Assembly (NCBI GenBank): GCA_949128115.1
Contig: OX421961.1
Span: 107,926,363-107,990,362 of the forward strand
DNA: 64,000 bases
Source of the DNA: Anaspis maculata
Lineage: Eukaryota; Arthropoda; Insecta; Coleoptera; Scraptiidae
Direction: 5' to 3'
In this document: in pieces, positions 46,701 through 57,200 of the stretch
Layout of the letters: each line of letters begins with the position of its first letter
Position numbering within the stretch: position 1 is the stretch's first letter
Program-made: the position numbers and the translations under genes
The notes under the pieces: generated by a model
The model's input: the letters and a program-made list of their open reading frames with translations, nothing else
What the model was told of the DNA's origin: nothing
Database searches by the model: none

Positions 46701-49700
46701 TCTGCGACCTGGATATCTTAGCTCGTATTCCCTTTTAGTATATTGGAAATAGAATATCTGCTGGAATTAATTCAAACAAAAACGATTTTTTTACCATGGC
46801 TAGCTTTCAGTTCCCTCTTCAACATATCAAAAGTCCTCAACTCTGGGACAGCTACAAATTAGTATACAGGGTGAAAGTTCATTATTTTTCCTTACTTTCT
46901 TTCTTTCTTGAAAAACTGATGACTGAAAAAAACGGTTTTAGGCTAGTTTGATAGGCCATAGTCATACTATGAACAAATAAAAAATATACCACCCAGCCAC
47001 TCCTGTGTATCGAGTTACAGGGTGGAAACTATTTTTCATCTTTAATTTTTTTTCTTGATGGAACTGATCTAGATTGAAGCCGGTTCAAGTTCTTTTGCAA
47101 GCTTATAATGTCATACTGAACATATGAAAGAGATACATCTCTACAACTGCTGCTTTTCAATTTACAGGGTGAAAATCATTTTCACGTTTTAATTTTTTTC
47201 TTGGTGAAATTGGCTCACACAACAATTGCGACTGATTTTTCTGTAAACTTGAAGTTTCTAGTCAAACATATCAAAATAATACATTTCTGCTACAACTAAG
47301 TTTTTTTTTATAAATTTAAATGTTTGGGTGTATTTGGGTAAATTGCATCAAAAATTCAAAAAATCTTGGAACGCAACCGATCATTTAAATTTGTAAATAA
47401 AATCGTAGCTGTAGCAAAAATGTATAATTTTGATATATTTGACTAGAAACCTCAAATTTTCAGGAAAACCAGTCGCAATTGTTGTGTGAGCCGAAATCAT
47501 CAAGAAAAAAATTGAAACGTGAAAATGACTTTTCACCCTGTAAATTGAAAAGCAGCAGATGTAGAGATGTGTCATTTTTATATGTTCAGTATGACATTAT
47601 GAGCTTGCAAAAAAACTGGAACCGGCTTCAATCTAGATCAGTTCCACCAAGAAAAAAAATTGAAGATGAAAAATAGTTTTCACCCTGTAACTTGATACGC
47701 AGCAGTTGCTGGGTGCTATATTTTTTATATGTTTATTGGAAGACTATGGCTTATCAAACTAGCCTAAAACCGTTATTTTCGGTCATCAGTTTTCCAAGGA
47801 AAAAAAAAGTAGAGAAAAATAATAAACTTTCACCCTGTATACTGATTTGTAGCAGACCCAGAGTTGAGGACTTTTGATATGTTGAAGAAGGGACTGTAAG
47901 CTTGCATTGGTAAAAAAATCGTTTTTGTTTGATTTAATTCCAGCAAAGCACCTATTTTTTTCCATTTCCAATATACTATTTTGGCGGATCTCCCGTTATT
48001 GCCATCGCAGAACCCACACACGAAAATAATATCGGCGAATTCAGCGTTTGTAAATCGGTTGGCCATTTTGTTTGCGAGGATTTATTTGGATCGAACAAAC
48101 AACTTGTAACACAACTGACAACACAACCATAAATGTTCCAAAAAAATAAAGTTACCTAGGTGAACTAGGTAAGTATAACAAAAACAAGCGAATATTTTGT
48201 GGTTCAAAAAATGATGGAACTCTCTCTTATTTGATTTTTTGTATGGTCAAATAAGGTACCTACCTACTAAGAAAACTTATTATTCCGGCCAAATGTGCTA
48301 ACAATTCCAACAAAAATCTGTGAACTCTGCATATCCAAATAAAGAATGAAACAAAAGAACGAAATTGTAATTTTCTTTTTAGAAACGTCTTCCCTTGTGA
48401 GGCATGTCGAGTCTTAGTGAAAGATATGATAGAACTGAAGAATCTGCAGTGATCGTAACGAATTGTATCCATTATTGCGCCAAATAAAAATTCCACTCTG
48501 AATAGTAACACTGGTATGAGTTGTTTCTCAATTTCTTTGTTGGATGATTTCGAGTGTGCCGTGAAAATTGAACAGTCACTCTGGTAGCATTTTTCCTGAG
48601 CTTTCCAGATATGGTAGTGTTTTTTCCGAAATCCGCTCAAAAAATGTACTTTTTGACAGGCAAACTCAAAAACTTTTTTTTTCAAGTCTGGACCTGATTT
48701 TTTTTCTACCTGCTATGGCATTTGATCAAGTACCAGCAGAGGAATGTGACAGGTAAATTTCATTTGTTTATATGAAACCGCTCCAGAGATATCGCTTATT
48801 GTAAATTGTGACCAAAGAACAAAACACCCTGTATCTTCGAGACCGATCGCCAAAACATTTTTTCTCTTCTTGATCTCAACTCGCCTTGACATCCTCCATT
48901 TGCCATTCACGTATGGCACATACTTTTTGAAACACCCTGTATTGATACGTATTTCGCGTTTAGGTTCGTTTATAATTGAGACGATCGTTTCAACACTTCA
49001 ACTCCCACGTGTACCATTTCTGGTACACACTGAACCTTATTACCCTGGAACCTGTGTGCCCACATTTGGTCACAATTTTGGGGTGTTCAGGGGACTTCAC
49101 GGGTGAAAACAAAATGCCAAGCATGGGACAAAAAGTATATGTGCATGAACTGCTTCTTCGAAATGAAAAAAAGTGTGTCCCAAAAATTGTATACACGTAT
49201 TTCGTATGTATTTTCTATCCAAAGAATTGACTTTTTTATCTAAAACTGTGCGTAGGTACCAATTTTTATCACGGCCCTTTTGCCCTTTTTGATTTTTTTC
49301 ACGAGAAAAATTGGGATTTTTGTTTTTTTTTTTGTACTTTTCTGATAATAAAATAACTGAAAACCAAACAAAAACTCGTGGGTTGGGGGGATTTTTTTCG
49401 AAATACCCATCGAAATATCCCCTTGGGGGCCAAAGTGTTAAAACACACCCTGTTGATTACTGCGTAATACAATAAATACACGCCAACAATTACTGCTTGC
49501 GCTTGGGTAGATCGCTTTGACTTCTCGCTGTTATCGCTCTCGATTGAAAACTGGTCCGTAGGCCGAGGATCGTGCTTTATATAGCTCCGACTATTATTTT
49601 AGAATCTTCCATCGGTCCTGCAGCAAATTCCACAATGACTTGGGATACGGTTTCGCGGCGACACACGAGAAATCTCACACCTTTCGCGGGCTTCCCACGT

Positions 49701-52700
49701 GTTCCGGAATGGCGGCACCTCCGCCATTTCAGCTGATGTTTCCTACTTGGCTGTTGAATCTCCCATGTAATTTCAATAGTCAAGCGGTATGTTCTGGAAT
49801 GTCTAGAGCTTCGCACTTGGACACTGCAATTTCAAAGATGGAACAGTCTAGAAAGATCAGGTGTGCTGGAGAATGCATGTGAGAGTCGGCGTTCGTAACA
49901 ATAGTATCAATGAAAAAAATGTAGTGACTTCGTTGATCGTTGGGGCGAAAATTCATGGAGGCAGCAAAAATGCATGAGCGATATATTGCAAAAGTTAACC
50001 GATATATCCCTTTTTTATAAGACTTCAATATTGACGAAATCGACTTACAGTGCAACTTCCAAGTAGGAGAATGCTGGAATATTCAGCTTCACGTGATGTC
50101 TCAACGGCTGGACACGGCCTATTTGGTAACACAGCTGTATGCTGAACTAAAAACTAATGATCGCACGACTGTAGAGTGACCTGTACCTACATACCTGCCT
50201 AAATGAGATTCGCCGATTCATGATAGAAAGATAGAAAATGCCGATATTTGCCGACTGATGACTATAAAATGAAAAATGTTGCAATTTGCCGACTTATGTT
50301 TTGAATGGGGAGGTATCACACCCCCCCACACCCCTCCGTCGGTTGGGCCCTGGCAGTGTAGCTCTTCATTTTGAAGGATATTCCTTCGGTCCCAGGTTAA
50401 GCTTCTCCCTAAAGAGGTTGCAGTTTCTTAGATTCCTGTACATGTGGTGATTTTGGGTCGAATTTTGTGTAGGTAGCTACTTACCTGTATAAAGTGATTC
50501 GAAAGTGTCGGCTCTGTCGACACATGTCACTCACTTATCTCACTGCATATTTTTGATGTACCGATAGCAATATGCCATTTACTTCTCTACTTGTCTGGGT
50601 AACAAAGATAGGTTTGTTACCCGTTTGCTACTTCTAGTTTATTTCCTAATAAAATACTTATATTCTAAAAAAGACTCACCTTTTTGCTGTTATTCGTGCT
50701 ACCCAAATCAAATGACGTGCGTTGGAATCACAGCAGAGCACAAGTTGTATATTGCTTTCCTTCGCGGGAACTCACCAGTTTCTTGACATCCGATGTGGGT
50801 GGTTGTCCTGGTTGATCGTATGGGAGGTATGCCAAGTCGATTGCAAGGTCTCTACTACTCCCTCTCATATTAGTGTTTAGCTTTACAACCATTATTAGGT
50901 CCCTCATGCAAAGTCCTCACATTGGTAATAAGTCGTGTGTCTTATTCTTTGCAAATATGCAATATGCAAGCTCTGGGTTGGCTTCCTTCCCATCCAGCTT
51001 ATGAGTTCCCAGCTCCTACCATCCGTGGTCCTCTGACTGATCCCGTATGGACCCAAGGTTCTTGAATCAGTGCAATATCGATATTGTTAAATCCAACATA
51101 GTATTAAAATGCGGCCTCACCGCCTTGCAGTGACGTAGGTTTACCTGTAAGACGATGAACGTTCTCATTTTTCTCAGTGGCATGATGCAATTATCCAGTA
51201 AAAAGTTTCTCCAACAAAATTTATTTGATATAATCTATATGAATACAATATGTTTCGGCGCCTTGTCGGCATCAGAAGATCAAAACTACCAAGAATGGGA
51301 ATAGGAAAACTTTATTCCCGGGTCAACCCAGCGAGCCAGCGATGGATAGATTATATCACATAAATTTTGTGGTATTGACTTGAAGAAACGTTTTAATGAA
51401 CTTACCTATATTGCTGGAGTGTCTCCCCTGTCGACGTTGATGGTTCGTCTTTGGCTCCTTCTCCGTCGATGTTCATCTCCTACATTCCCTCATCTCCCTT
51501 TTTACCGAGACGCTTGAAGATGACTTTAGATAATCTGAGGTCGGGTCTGTATTGGTGACTTTCGATCTTCATCCATGAGCTTTCGCCAGTGACGATGATA
51601 CGCTGTTGTCCTTTTGCTTCCGCACCTTCTTATCAACGATGAGTGATGACCCAGCTTTCCGTGAGAAGCTATGGGTTTTGTTTCTTTAGGCGCCCTAGTA
51701 TTCTAGAATTCCTAGATGCCAAAATAGATAAGATTCGATCAGCGAATGAATAAACTCGGTATCTTGAATCGTAGTCTGTTCTTCTGGAATCTATTCGGCT
51801 ACCAAGGAAAAACGTTCAACTAATAAGAGATCTCAATATGGCGGCGGAACCACGAAATCGAAAATAAATATCTATACGAGACAAGAGTGAGCTCCTTTCA
51901 TGAGCTCAAATTTCATGAGAATTGCTCCACTACTACCTATGAGACTTATAATGATGAAATCCGCTAGTATAAATAAGTAGTACCCACATGGGGATTGGGG
52001 ATGTACTGAATTACTACGAGTAGTAGGTACATAATGGAGTCATTTTATTATCATTATTATAAAGTATTTCTTATTAAAAATGGTTTATAGTTGACCGCTT
52101 ACCGATTGTCCTCAAATGCAACAGTTGTAGGGCCAACATCGCAAGATTCGATTAGATAAAAAACGAGCTCGACATGATTGTTTGAACCGTCTGGAAGATT
52201 AGGGAGATAAGTTACTGAAAGACAATTCCAAAAAATCAAGGAAAAACCGTTGAGGCTGTATACGCAGGGTATCAATATTTCTATCTTGAAAATAAAGATA
52301 AATAGCCAGTTCCACCAGCGACTTAATTAATTATTAACTAATTGAGATATTTTCTCTGGTGAATATTGGCTTAGTGACCACAGAAAACACAAGTTTCATG
52401 AAAGATTTTGGAAAAATGTTTGGACCTCAACAGCTTGTATGCATTTTCCATGGCCATTCAACCAGCACTGACCTAGAATCTATCAGAGAAAATGTCTCAA
52501 TTAGCTAACAATAATTAAATTCGCTGGTGAAACTGGATGAAAGAGATATAGAGATTTTGATGGGATTCTATTAAATGTTTGTCCACCTTGTTTCCGTTTG
52601 GATTACCCCATATTTTTTAGAAGCCCAATAGCCCTAAAACACCAGAAAACTTTCTAAAAGATTGCTGGGACATTTTTTGCCAACGAAAAAATTATCAACT

Positions 52701-53982
52701 TTTTATAATTTTGAGAAACGTAGAAAATTGAATACAGAGCCGTTTTTTGAAGTTGTCGACAAAAAAAATATTTTTTTCACAGAAGTAATTGAAAAAACGC
52801 TGTTAGAAATTTTTTAATACACTCAGATAAATTTTTAATACACCGTATAGAAAAAATTGAGTTTATATCTTTATTTTTGAGGGAGAAATCCTCAGAATAA
52901 TTTTGGCCTGCTGAGGATACAGCCCTAACGAACAGCCTCTGGTGTGCGGTATGCAGTACGGCAATACTCAATTGAAAATTGTCAATAAATAAAAAATGTA
53001 CAATATTCAAGATTTGCAGTCTTGAAAACATGTTTCAATGGTGTTTATACCAACCACGTGATCCACAAAATTCGAAGTTGGCTTTGGAAACAAATATTCG
53101 GCGATTGGAAAAACTGGATTGACTAAATGAACGTATTTTTCGACTCCAAAGCCAACCCCAATTCCGAGTTTTGTGGATAAGGTATATCTGTATCGCACAA
53201 TATTTTACGCAATAGGGCCCTTGCATGTTTATTTAAATTGCCTCAATTCATGTTATGGTGGGTTATGGCAACCAATTAATATGATAGACTGAGTGGTCTC
53301 CAGCCAATCGGCATAATTTTTTTCTTTTGTAAATCGTAAACTGAAAAACTGTAGGGCAATTTCCATGCGCTTTGGGCCTCGGGCCGTTTGATGTTGACCC
53401 GAAAAAGTTATGAAAAAATCACTCAGTAAATAGTCACAACTTTGGAAACCTAGTACCCTAAAAAAAAACAAGGATTGGGCCAACCCAGCCGGTCCACTTG
53501 ATGAATACCTATCTGATTTCCAAGCCAACTGTAAATGACTTTTGCGTTGATCGCACTCTACACGATCTTGATTGTCTTTGTAATATTTCTTTCAGAGTAT
53601 TAAATGACGAGTGGGCTTTCGAAACAGCGAAGAAAAACGTGGAAAAATATTACGCCCTTGTTGGAACTTTGGAAGAATTGAACGCAACGTTGGAATTACT
53701 CGAGCACAAACTGCCATACTTCTTCAAAGGTGTCCAAAACACCTACAAAACACACTTGATTGGTACATACGCAATTTGAGTCACACTTCTAACAATTGTT
53801 ATTTTCTCAATCAAATTAAAATTTCAGATAAACTAAACCACAAGAAGAAAACCAAAATTAAGCCCGAAATCCGAAACAGGATCAACACCACTTTCAGAAA
53901 AGAATACGAATTCTACGAATGGATCAAGATGCGGCTCTTTCAACAACTGCAAATGCTTTATGGCGACCATAATTCACACTAA
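34713..53982 (+). CDS. Pipe/HS2ST/UST-like 2-O-sulfotransferase family protein, probably catalytically dead
   Basis: Exons are 34713-35072, 43200-43357, 43446-43583, 53596-53762 and 53828-53982; phases 0, 2, 2 and 1 join to a 325-aa frame. Residues 11-27 (WIFLLVLVALILCVFMF) after MRRRNKLKTQ form a type II Golgi membrane anchor. The sulfotransferase-2 fold is recognisable: FLNQVPGCGAEV at the PAPS loop, GRIHFVNF, FINLVREP at the 3'-phosphate site, CLISGESNC and IPYFCGYNPQC (both disulfide pairs with family spacing), YALVGTLEELNATLELLE, and a final YEFYEWIKMRLF. Against HS2ST, the loop Arg and Lys are Gln80 and Gly83, both catalytic His positions are Asp141 and Arg143, and the 3'-phosphate Ser is Ala172; Arg164 remains. 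Loss of activity is my inference. An AG at 34640 suggests an upstream non-coding exon. Intron 1 holds a BEL retrotransposon; intron 3 holds a mariner-like element. Confidence 0.88.
35547..35985 (-). repeat. 3' LTR of the BEL element
   Basis: 439 bp with TG...CA ends (TGTTGGCGCGG to GGCGCAAACA on the + strand). It is nearly identical to 41516-41955. The 143 bp between it and the pol stop contain the purine-rich GATGGGCGG priming region. Confidence 0.93.
36129..41300 (-). pseudogene. BEL/Pao gag-pol polyprotein with one in-frame stop
   Basis: One frame runs from the ATG at 41300 to the stop at 36129 (about 1,723 codons), broken only by a TAA at 38973-38975. Before it: a DUF1759 gag domain; CCHC-type zinc knuckles (CPLCNDSHSFTKC, CFNCLGAHMRSDC); a DUF1758 aspartic protease with the unusual active-site string VDPGSQ where D-S/T-G is usual; and the start of RT. 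After it: RT with YVDD, RNase H, an integrase with an HHCC zinc site and DDE residues (TDFAG, SDCGRN, GGLWEAG), and a DUF5641 C-terminus. The stop lies in the RT N-terminal region just before the first catalytic motif (ICADIKTMYRQ), so RT and integrase would not be made without readthrough. All other parts look intact. Confidence 0.92.
41491..41508 (-). promoter_or_regulatory. Primer binding site of the BEL element
   Basis: On the minus strand TGGTCCTTCGAGCCGGAT follows the 5' LTR after 7 bases. It begins with TGG, as required to pair with a tRNA CCA end. The tRNA species was not identified. Confidence 0.7.
41516..41955 (-). repeat. 5' LTR of the BEL element
   Basis: 440 bp, carrying the element's promoter in minus-strand orientation. 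It starts TGTTTGCGCGG on + where the other LTR has TGTTGGCGCGG, and has one more A in the run near 41835. Confidence 0.93.
41961..42265. other. Sulfotransferase intron 1, with an LTR-like module
   Basis: CCTGCACAATTGACGGAAGA near 42090 is a diverged copy of the module also found at about 29868 and, inverted, at about 6250. It may be part of an old solo LTR. No gene was seen. Confidence 0.35.
42270..42600 (+). repeat. tRNA-derived SINE (or tRNA pseudogene with tail)
   Basis: A box B GGTTCAATCCC (42319-42329) fits the Pol III consensus, and TGGTGTGATGG (42275-42285) fits box A. GATTGT and GCAATC can pair as an acceptor stem (42270-42343). The D arm is too short and the anticodon loop would have 8 nt, so it is not a working tRNA. 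The tail to about 42600 has no coding signal. Its 3' limit is uncertain. Confidence 0.5.
42601..43199. other. End of sulfotransferase intron 1, no feature seen
   Basis: Ordinary AT-rich intron sequence leading to a strong acceptor (T-rich tract and GCAG at 43189-43199). Confidence 0.5.
43584..45654. other. Sulfotransferase intron 3, first part, no gene seen
   Basis: A small stem (AGCCTCGCTA with TAGCGGAGGCT, 43699-43726) is followed by a pyrimidine run with repeated TCTCGTT words near 43770-43795. A long minus-strand open frame at 45021-45620 has no recognisable domain and includes a (TAA)n run, so I do not call it a gene. Confidence 0.4.
46179..48066 (-). pseudogene. Split mariner-like transposase gene
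   Basis: The N-terminus MANRFTNAEFADI...FCDGNNGRSAK lies at 48066-47979, before the inserted palindrome. After it, EYELRYPGRRIPSRNTFGRIY, a stop, and then a longer open part (HGRFPGTAVVAVPPRNIERP, RRIGHALGIP) down to 46179. The first catalytic Asp is in ILFTDEAQFTRDG, followed by the usual HIWAQENPHA. The rest of the DDE/D domain is absent because the frame runs into the terminal repeat. This succession (helix-turn-helix, RFPGT, FTDEAxFxxxG, WxxENPHA) is standard for insect mariner/Tc3-like transposases. It is dead by insertion, stop and deletion. Confidence 0.8.
46736..47978. mobile_element. Palindromic element built of ~150-bp units, inside the transposase gene
   Basis: The ends TAGTATATTGGAAAT and ATTTCCAATATACTA are complementary, and the arms pair to a small loop near 47330-47390. 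Each arm contains three units that start with TACAGGGTG (46865, 47016, 47163 on the left; complements at 47534, 47681, 47831 on the right), spaced 147-151 bp. If TA is the target, the element runs from GTATATTGG to CCAATATAC. No coding frame was seen. Confidence 0.8.
48942..51211. other. Sulfotransferase intron 3, middle part, no gene seen
   Basis: Mostly unremarkable. A GC-richer patch at 49600-49780 gives overlapping frames on both strands without a domain. A C-rich run lies at about 50320-50340. Confidence 0.4.
51212..51372 (-). repeat. Inverted repeat enclosing a hammerhead-ribozyme-like core
   Basis: Arms 51212-51238 and 51346-51372 (CAACAAAATTTATTTGATAT and its complement with two changes) are 27 bp. 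Between them, on the minus strand, lies CTGATGCCGACAAGGCGCCGAAAC and then ATATTGTA (51249-51275). A hammerhead has CUGAUGA, a stem-loop, GAAA, a short stem III and a UH cleavage site. Here GAAA, a GCC/GGC stem and a 2-bp CA/UG stem III followed by UA are present, but the last A of CUGAUGA is C. Such minimal hammerheads are known from Penelope-like elements and retrozymes. Activity is doubtful. Confidence 0.45.
52306..52536. repeat. Inverted repeat, ~55-bp arms
   Basis: Arm 52306-52360 (CCAGTTCCACCAGCGA to TTTTCTCTGGT) pairs with 52483-52536 with a few mismatches. The loop is about 120 nt. It probably is a small MITE. Confidence 0.65.
53061..53178. repeat. Inverted repeat, ~30-bp arms
   Basis: ATCCACAAAATTCGAAGTTGGCTTTGG (53061-53087, here split for length) pairs with 53146-53178 with small gaps. 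It lies about 420 bp before the fourth sulfotransferase exon. Confidence 0.65.
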
Positions 53983-54026
53983 CATGACACACTGTGATAG
54001 GTACCTATATTATTGTACCATAAATT

Positions 54027-54032
54027 ATTAAA
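54027..54032 (+). terminator. Polyadenylation signal (ATTAAA) of the sulfotransferase gene
   Basis: ATTAAA 44 bp after the stop at 53980-53982 is the first good signal, giving a 3' UTR of about 65 bp. Confidence 0.6.
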
Positions 54033-54088
54033 CCAAAGACTGATTCGAGCGTAACAAAAATAGATTGGTTAGGTACTTTATGTTTAAC

Positions 54089-54102
54089 TTTATTGTTTTA
54101 TT
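54089..54102 (-). terminator. Two overlapping-range polyadenylation signals of OLA1
   Basis: AATAAA occurs on the minus strand at 54089-54094 and 54097-54102, about 135-150 bp past the OLA1 stop at 54238-54240. The implied 3' end is close to, or overlaps, the 3' end of the convergent sulfotransferase gene. Confidence 0.6.
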
Positions 54103-54237
54103 TCATTTGAATTACACCCCGCCAAAATGCAAAACTGCAAGCAGTCAAGAATTATTTTAACAATGCATGCTGGTGTAAAAAAGGATCATGTTGACGTAAA
54201 GGTAAACCATGACGCAAACGGTCACCGGCAGCATGGA

Positions 54238-57200
54238 TCATTTCTTCTTGGGGTCCTTCAGACCCGCTCCCGCGTTGAACTTGAAAAAGATGATGTCTCC
54301 GTCTTCCACCGTGTAGTTGCGTCCTTGCTGGCGATATTTTCCCGCCGCTTTGCAGGCCGCCTCAGAGCCCTCTTCCTTGAAGTCGACGAACTTCATTACC
54401 TCGGCCATGATGAAACCTTTCTCGAAGTCGGTATGGATGCGACCTGCCGCTTGGGGAGCCTTCGTGCCTTTCTGTAACGGTAAAGCGCTTGTAGAGGTCG
54501 ACATCGGTATTGATTCAGCCAACGATACAACAATTTGAATTTTAAAATAATGGCCAATATTTCTTACACACAGGCAAAATATTTTTGTTGGGCGTCAAGT
54601 TGGCTGAGAGTTGAGCAAGTGACGCGCTCGGAAAAGAGAAATTCGGTGAATCACGGGTCACTTGACAATAAAATAGATTCATTCATGAGGACCCTCCGAT
54701 TTGGCTTCTTGTAGATAGCGGAATAGAGCATACCCAGAGGACGTGAACGGCGATGAGCCAGCACCAATATGCCTGTATGCCTGTAGTCTGTAATTTTTTC
54801 AATATGAATAATACCTATCATATTTATATTTTTTCAATTTTTGGTAGTAGCCGGTAGGCACAGTTCTTCCTAAACTAACATGTTTTTTCACCTCCATAGT
54901 TCTTGAAAAATCATATGTAGAAAAGTCTATAGCGTAAGATGTGGAGCTTTTAAGGATTCAAGGTGCGAGAATCTCCATTTTATTTTCCAAAATAAGTGCC
55001 ATTTTAAGCGAAACACAAGAAAACACTTTTCACACAGAAAATATTCTGTTTCAGTCGATACACGTTGACATTTAATCATTACTGTATCAATTCGTGATAA
55101 ATAATAAATAGCCATGTCCAATTCGAGGTCGAGAAGCAATCAACCCCGCCCAAACCGCAAGAGGCGGCGGAAAGAAGGTGTGAAGTCTTTTGCCAACCAA
55201 AAATCACGGCCGGCACGGAAGTGCGTACAGAATTTCCAAAGATTGGGCCAGTCGCAAAAACGTAGACATCGGTGAAAACGACATGATATCCATTTCGATG
55301 AACTTGCGAGAAAATCGAGAAATATAAAGTCTTCGAGGCTTTGAACGACTTATTCCATGCTGCGGAATACCATAAATATAAAACTGAATATTGACAATTA
55401 TACTGAATTTGCCAGGTAGTCCGGTGGATTAGCGCCTGAACTATGCATTTTGTGATAAAGCAAAGGGCTTTTGGATTTACGTTCTTGAGACTGAGCTTGA
55501 CAATTCCAGAAATGGCGCCAACGAGTTTGGTGTGGCAGGTGACCTCAGGAGCCATCGAGAGCTGTAAAAGAACCAAAATCTTCCATGTTCCTCGAAGGCA
55601 CCCAAATACATCATACTTCGATGCGCTGATACCCTATGGGGAGGAATTGACAAAATTTGTCGATGCTAATCACGTAAGGGGGCTGAGGAGAAGGCATTTT
55701 TGTCTTTGAAGGCAATTTATGGTTTTCATCAATCCTGAATGAATATGAAGAATTTTGGTATCATTTTCGACTAAAATCGACGTTCTGAGTTCGAATAGAA
55801 TGTTCAAATTACGTTCGAAACATGTTTGAACAAGTTTGTCTGGAAAAACACGTTTTTTGATATTCAACTTTAACCTCATGGTTTCCACTCCTCACCATAG
55901 ACATTTATTCTTGCATATTCAGTTACTTTCAACTTTTCTTCGACTGAAAAAGATGCATTAGATATGCTTCTCATCTTTACAAGCTCATAGAAGTGTCTGG
56001 TCGCGTGGGCGTTTTTCCGTCAACACGGCTCCTGATCAGTGACGAATGCTTAGATTCAAAAACGTGTTGCGCCATAAATAAAGGCTCTATTGTACGGTTT
56101 ACAACTTTGTCTTGCAGAGGAAGAATTGTTCCTCTTTGTAAAAACAACAAACATGATATCGGAGCTGTATCGCATGCACAATATGACTTTTCGTGTGAAG
56201 GTGCGTCAATTACAGTGTTCAAAGTTGACATAAAATAACTTTCGGAACAAATCCTTGTAACCATCTTGTAAAAACAACAGACATATCCAGTGTATGTTTT
56301 TTATCATTAAGAGACCTGAGACTGATACAATATATAACAATTTCGAGTCCAGATGTCTTCGAAAAGTAATAAACCTGCGGTAAAAACTTTGATATTTTCC
56401 CTGATATTTTTCCGAATCGAAATACCGGGTAATTCGATCCAAGGATAAATCGATACTGCATTTTGGGCTAGGGCAACGAATTTTCTCATGTGCGAGCCTT
56501 ATACCAATAGGCATGATTTGACCCGCAGCACTTGAAATTTCGTCAATAAGGGGGCGAATGGGTGCCCTTCAAACTTTGAAGGTGCAAGGCACTTTCACAA
56601 AACGACCATTGAGTATCGTCATAAAGGAAGCTTATGAGTCTATTAGAAATATTGGTAGAAATTGTCGTCGTGTTCGTTCCATTCTCCAAACTTGAAAAAA
56701 AAAACATTGTTTTGTTGAGATTAAGAATCCTGTTTTTTTTTTGACAAGGAAAGGATAAATCCATGATGTTCTATTGAGTAACCAAATCACATTCCGTGAG
56801 TATAATTTTCTGGTAGAAAAGTGCCCATGGGCACATCTTGGAATACATATGTGCACCATGGCATTGTTTACCATGGGAATGTGCTCAAAATACAGGGGAT
56901 CCGCCCAACGTGCTTATGTTCATCAACCATAGTTACATCGGCATTAATACATTGAGCACATCCCCATGGTGCACATGGATACGTTGAGCACATCGTCATA
57001 GTGCACATGAGTCATCATCACATCCACATCAAATAGCACCCCTAAGGTATTATAGGTTTATGTAATAGCCTACCTGGAGGCTGTGAACAATCTACTGTAA
57101 CACCTGTAACCTACAGGCTGTGATCAATCTGTAACACCCTGTACATGACAAGAGGCAGAAAATTAGAGATAGGTTACTAATATTTTGGAATCTTCATGAA

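Larger units (their letters stand above)
45657..48939 (-). mobile_element. Mariner-like element with ~560-bp terminal inverted repeats, carrying a nested palindrome
   Basis: Ends are CAGGGTGTTTCAAAAAGTAT in both inverted arms (45657-about 46221 and about 48381-48939), with TA on each side (45655-45656 and 48940-48941). A decayed transposase gene lies on the minus strand. A second element (46736-47978) is inserted near its 5' end. Very long TIRs are unusual for mariner-type elements, which mostly have 20-30-bp ones. It sits in sulfotransferase intron 3. Confidence 0.82.

Noticed and set aside
46865..47839. CRISPR-like regular repeats
   Set aside because: Repeats are about 150 bp apart, inverted between arms and in a eukaryotic transposon; the spacing words are not conserved 25-40-bp direct repeats with unique spacers.
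56219..56514. Overlapping minus frames in the OLA1 intron
   Set aside because: Three frames are open at once over an AT-rich stretch, with no domain or codon bias favouring any.
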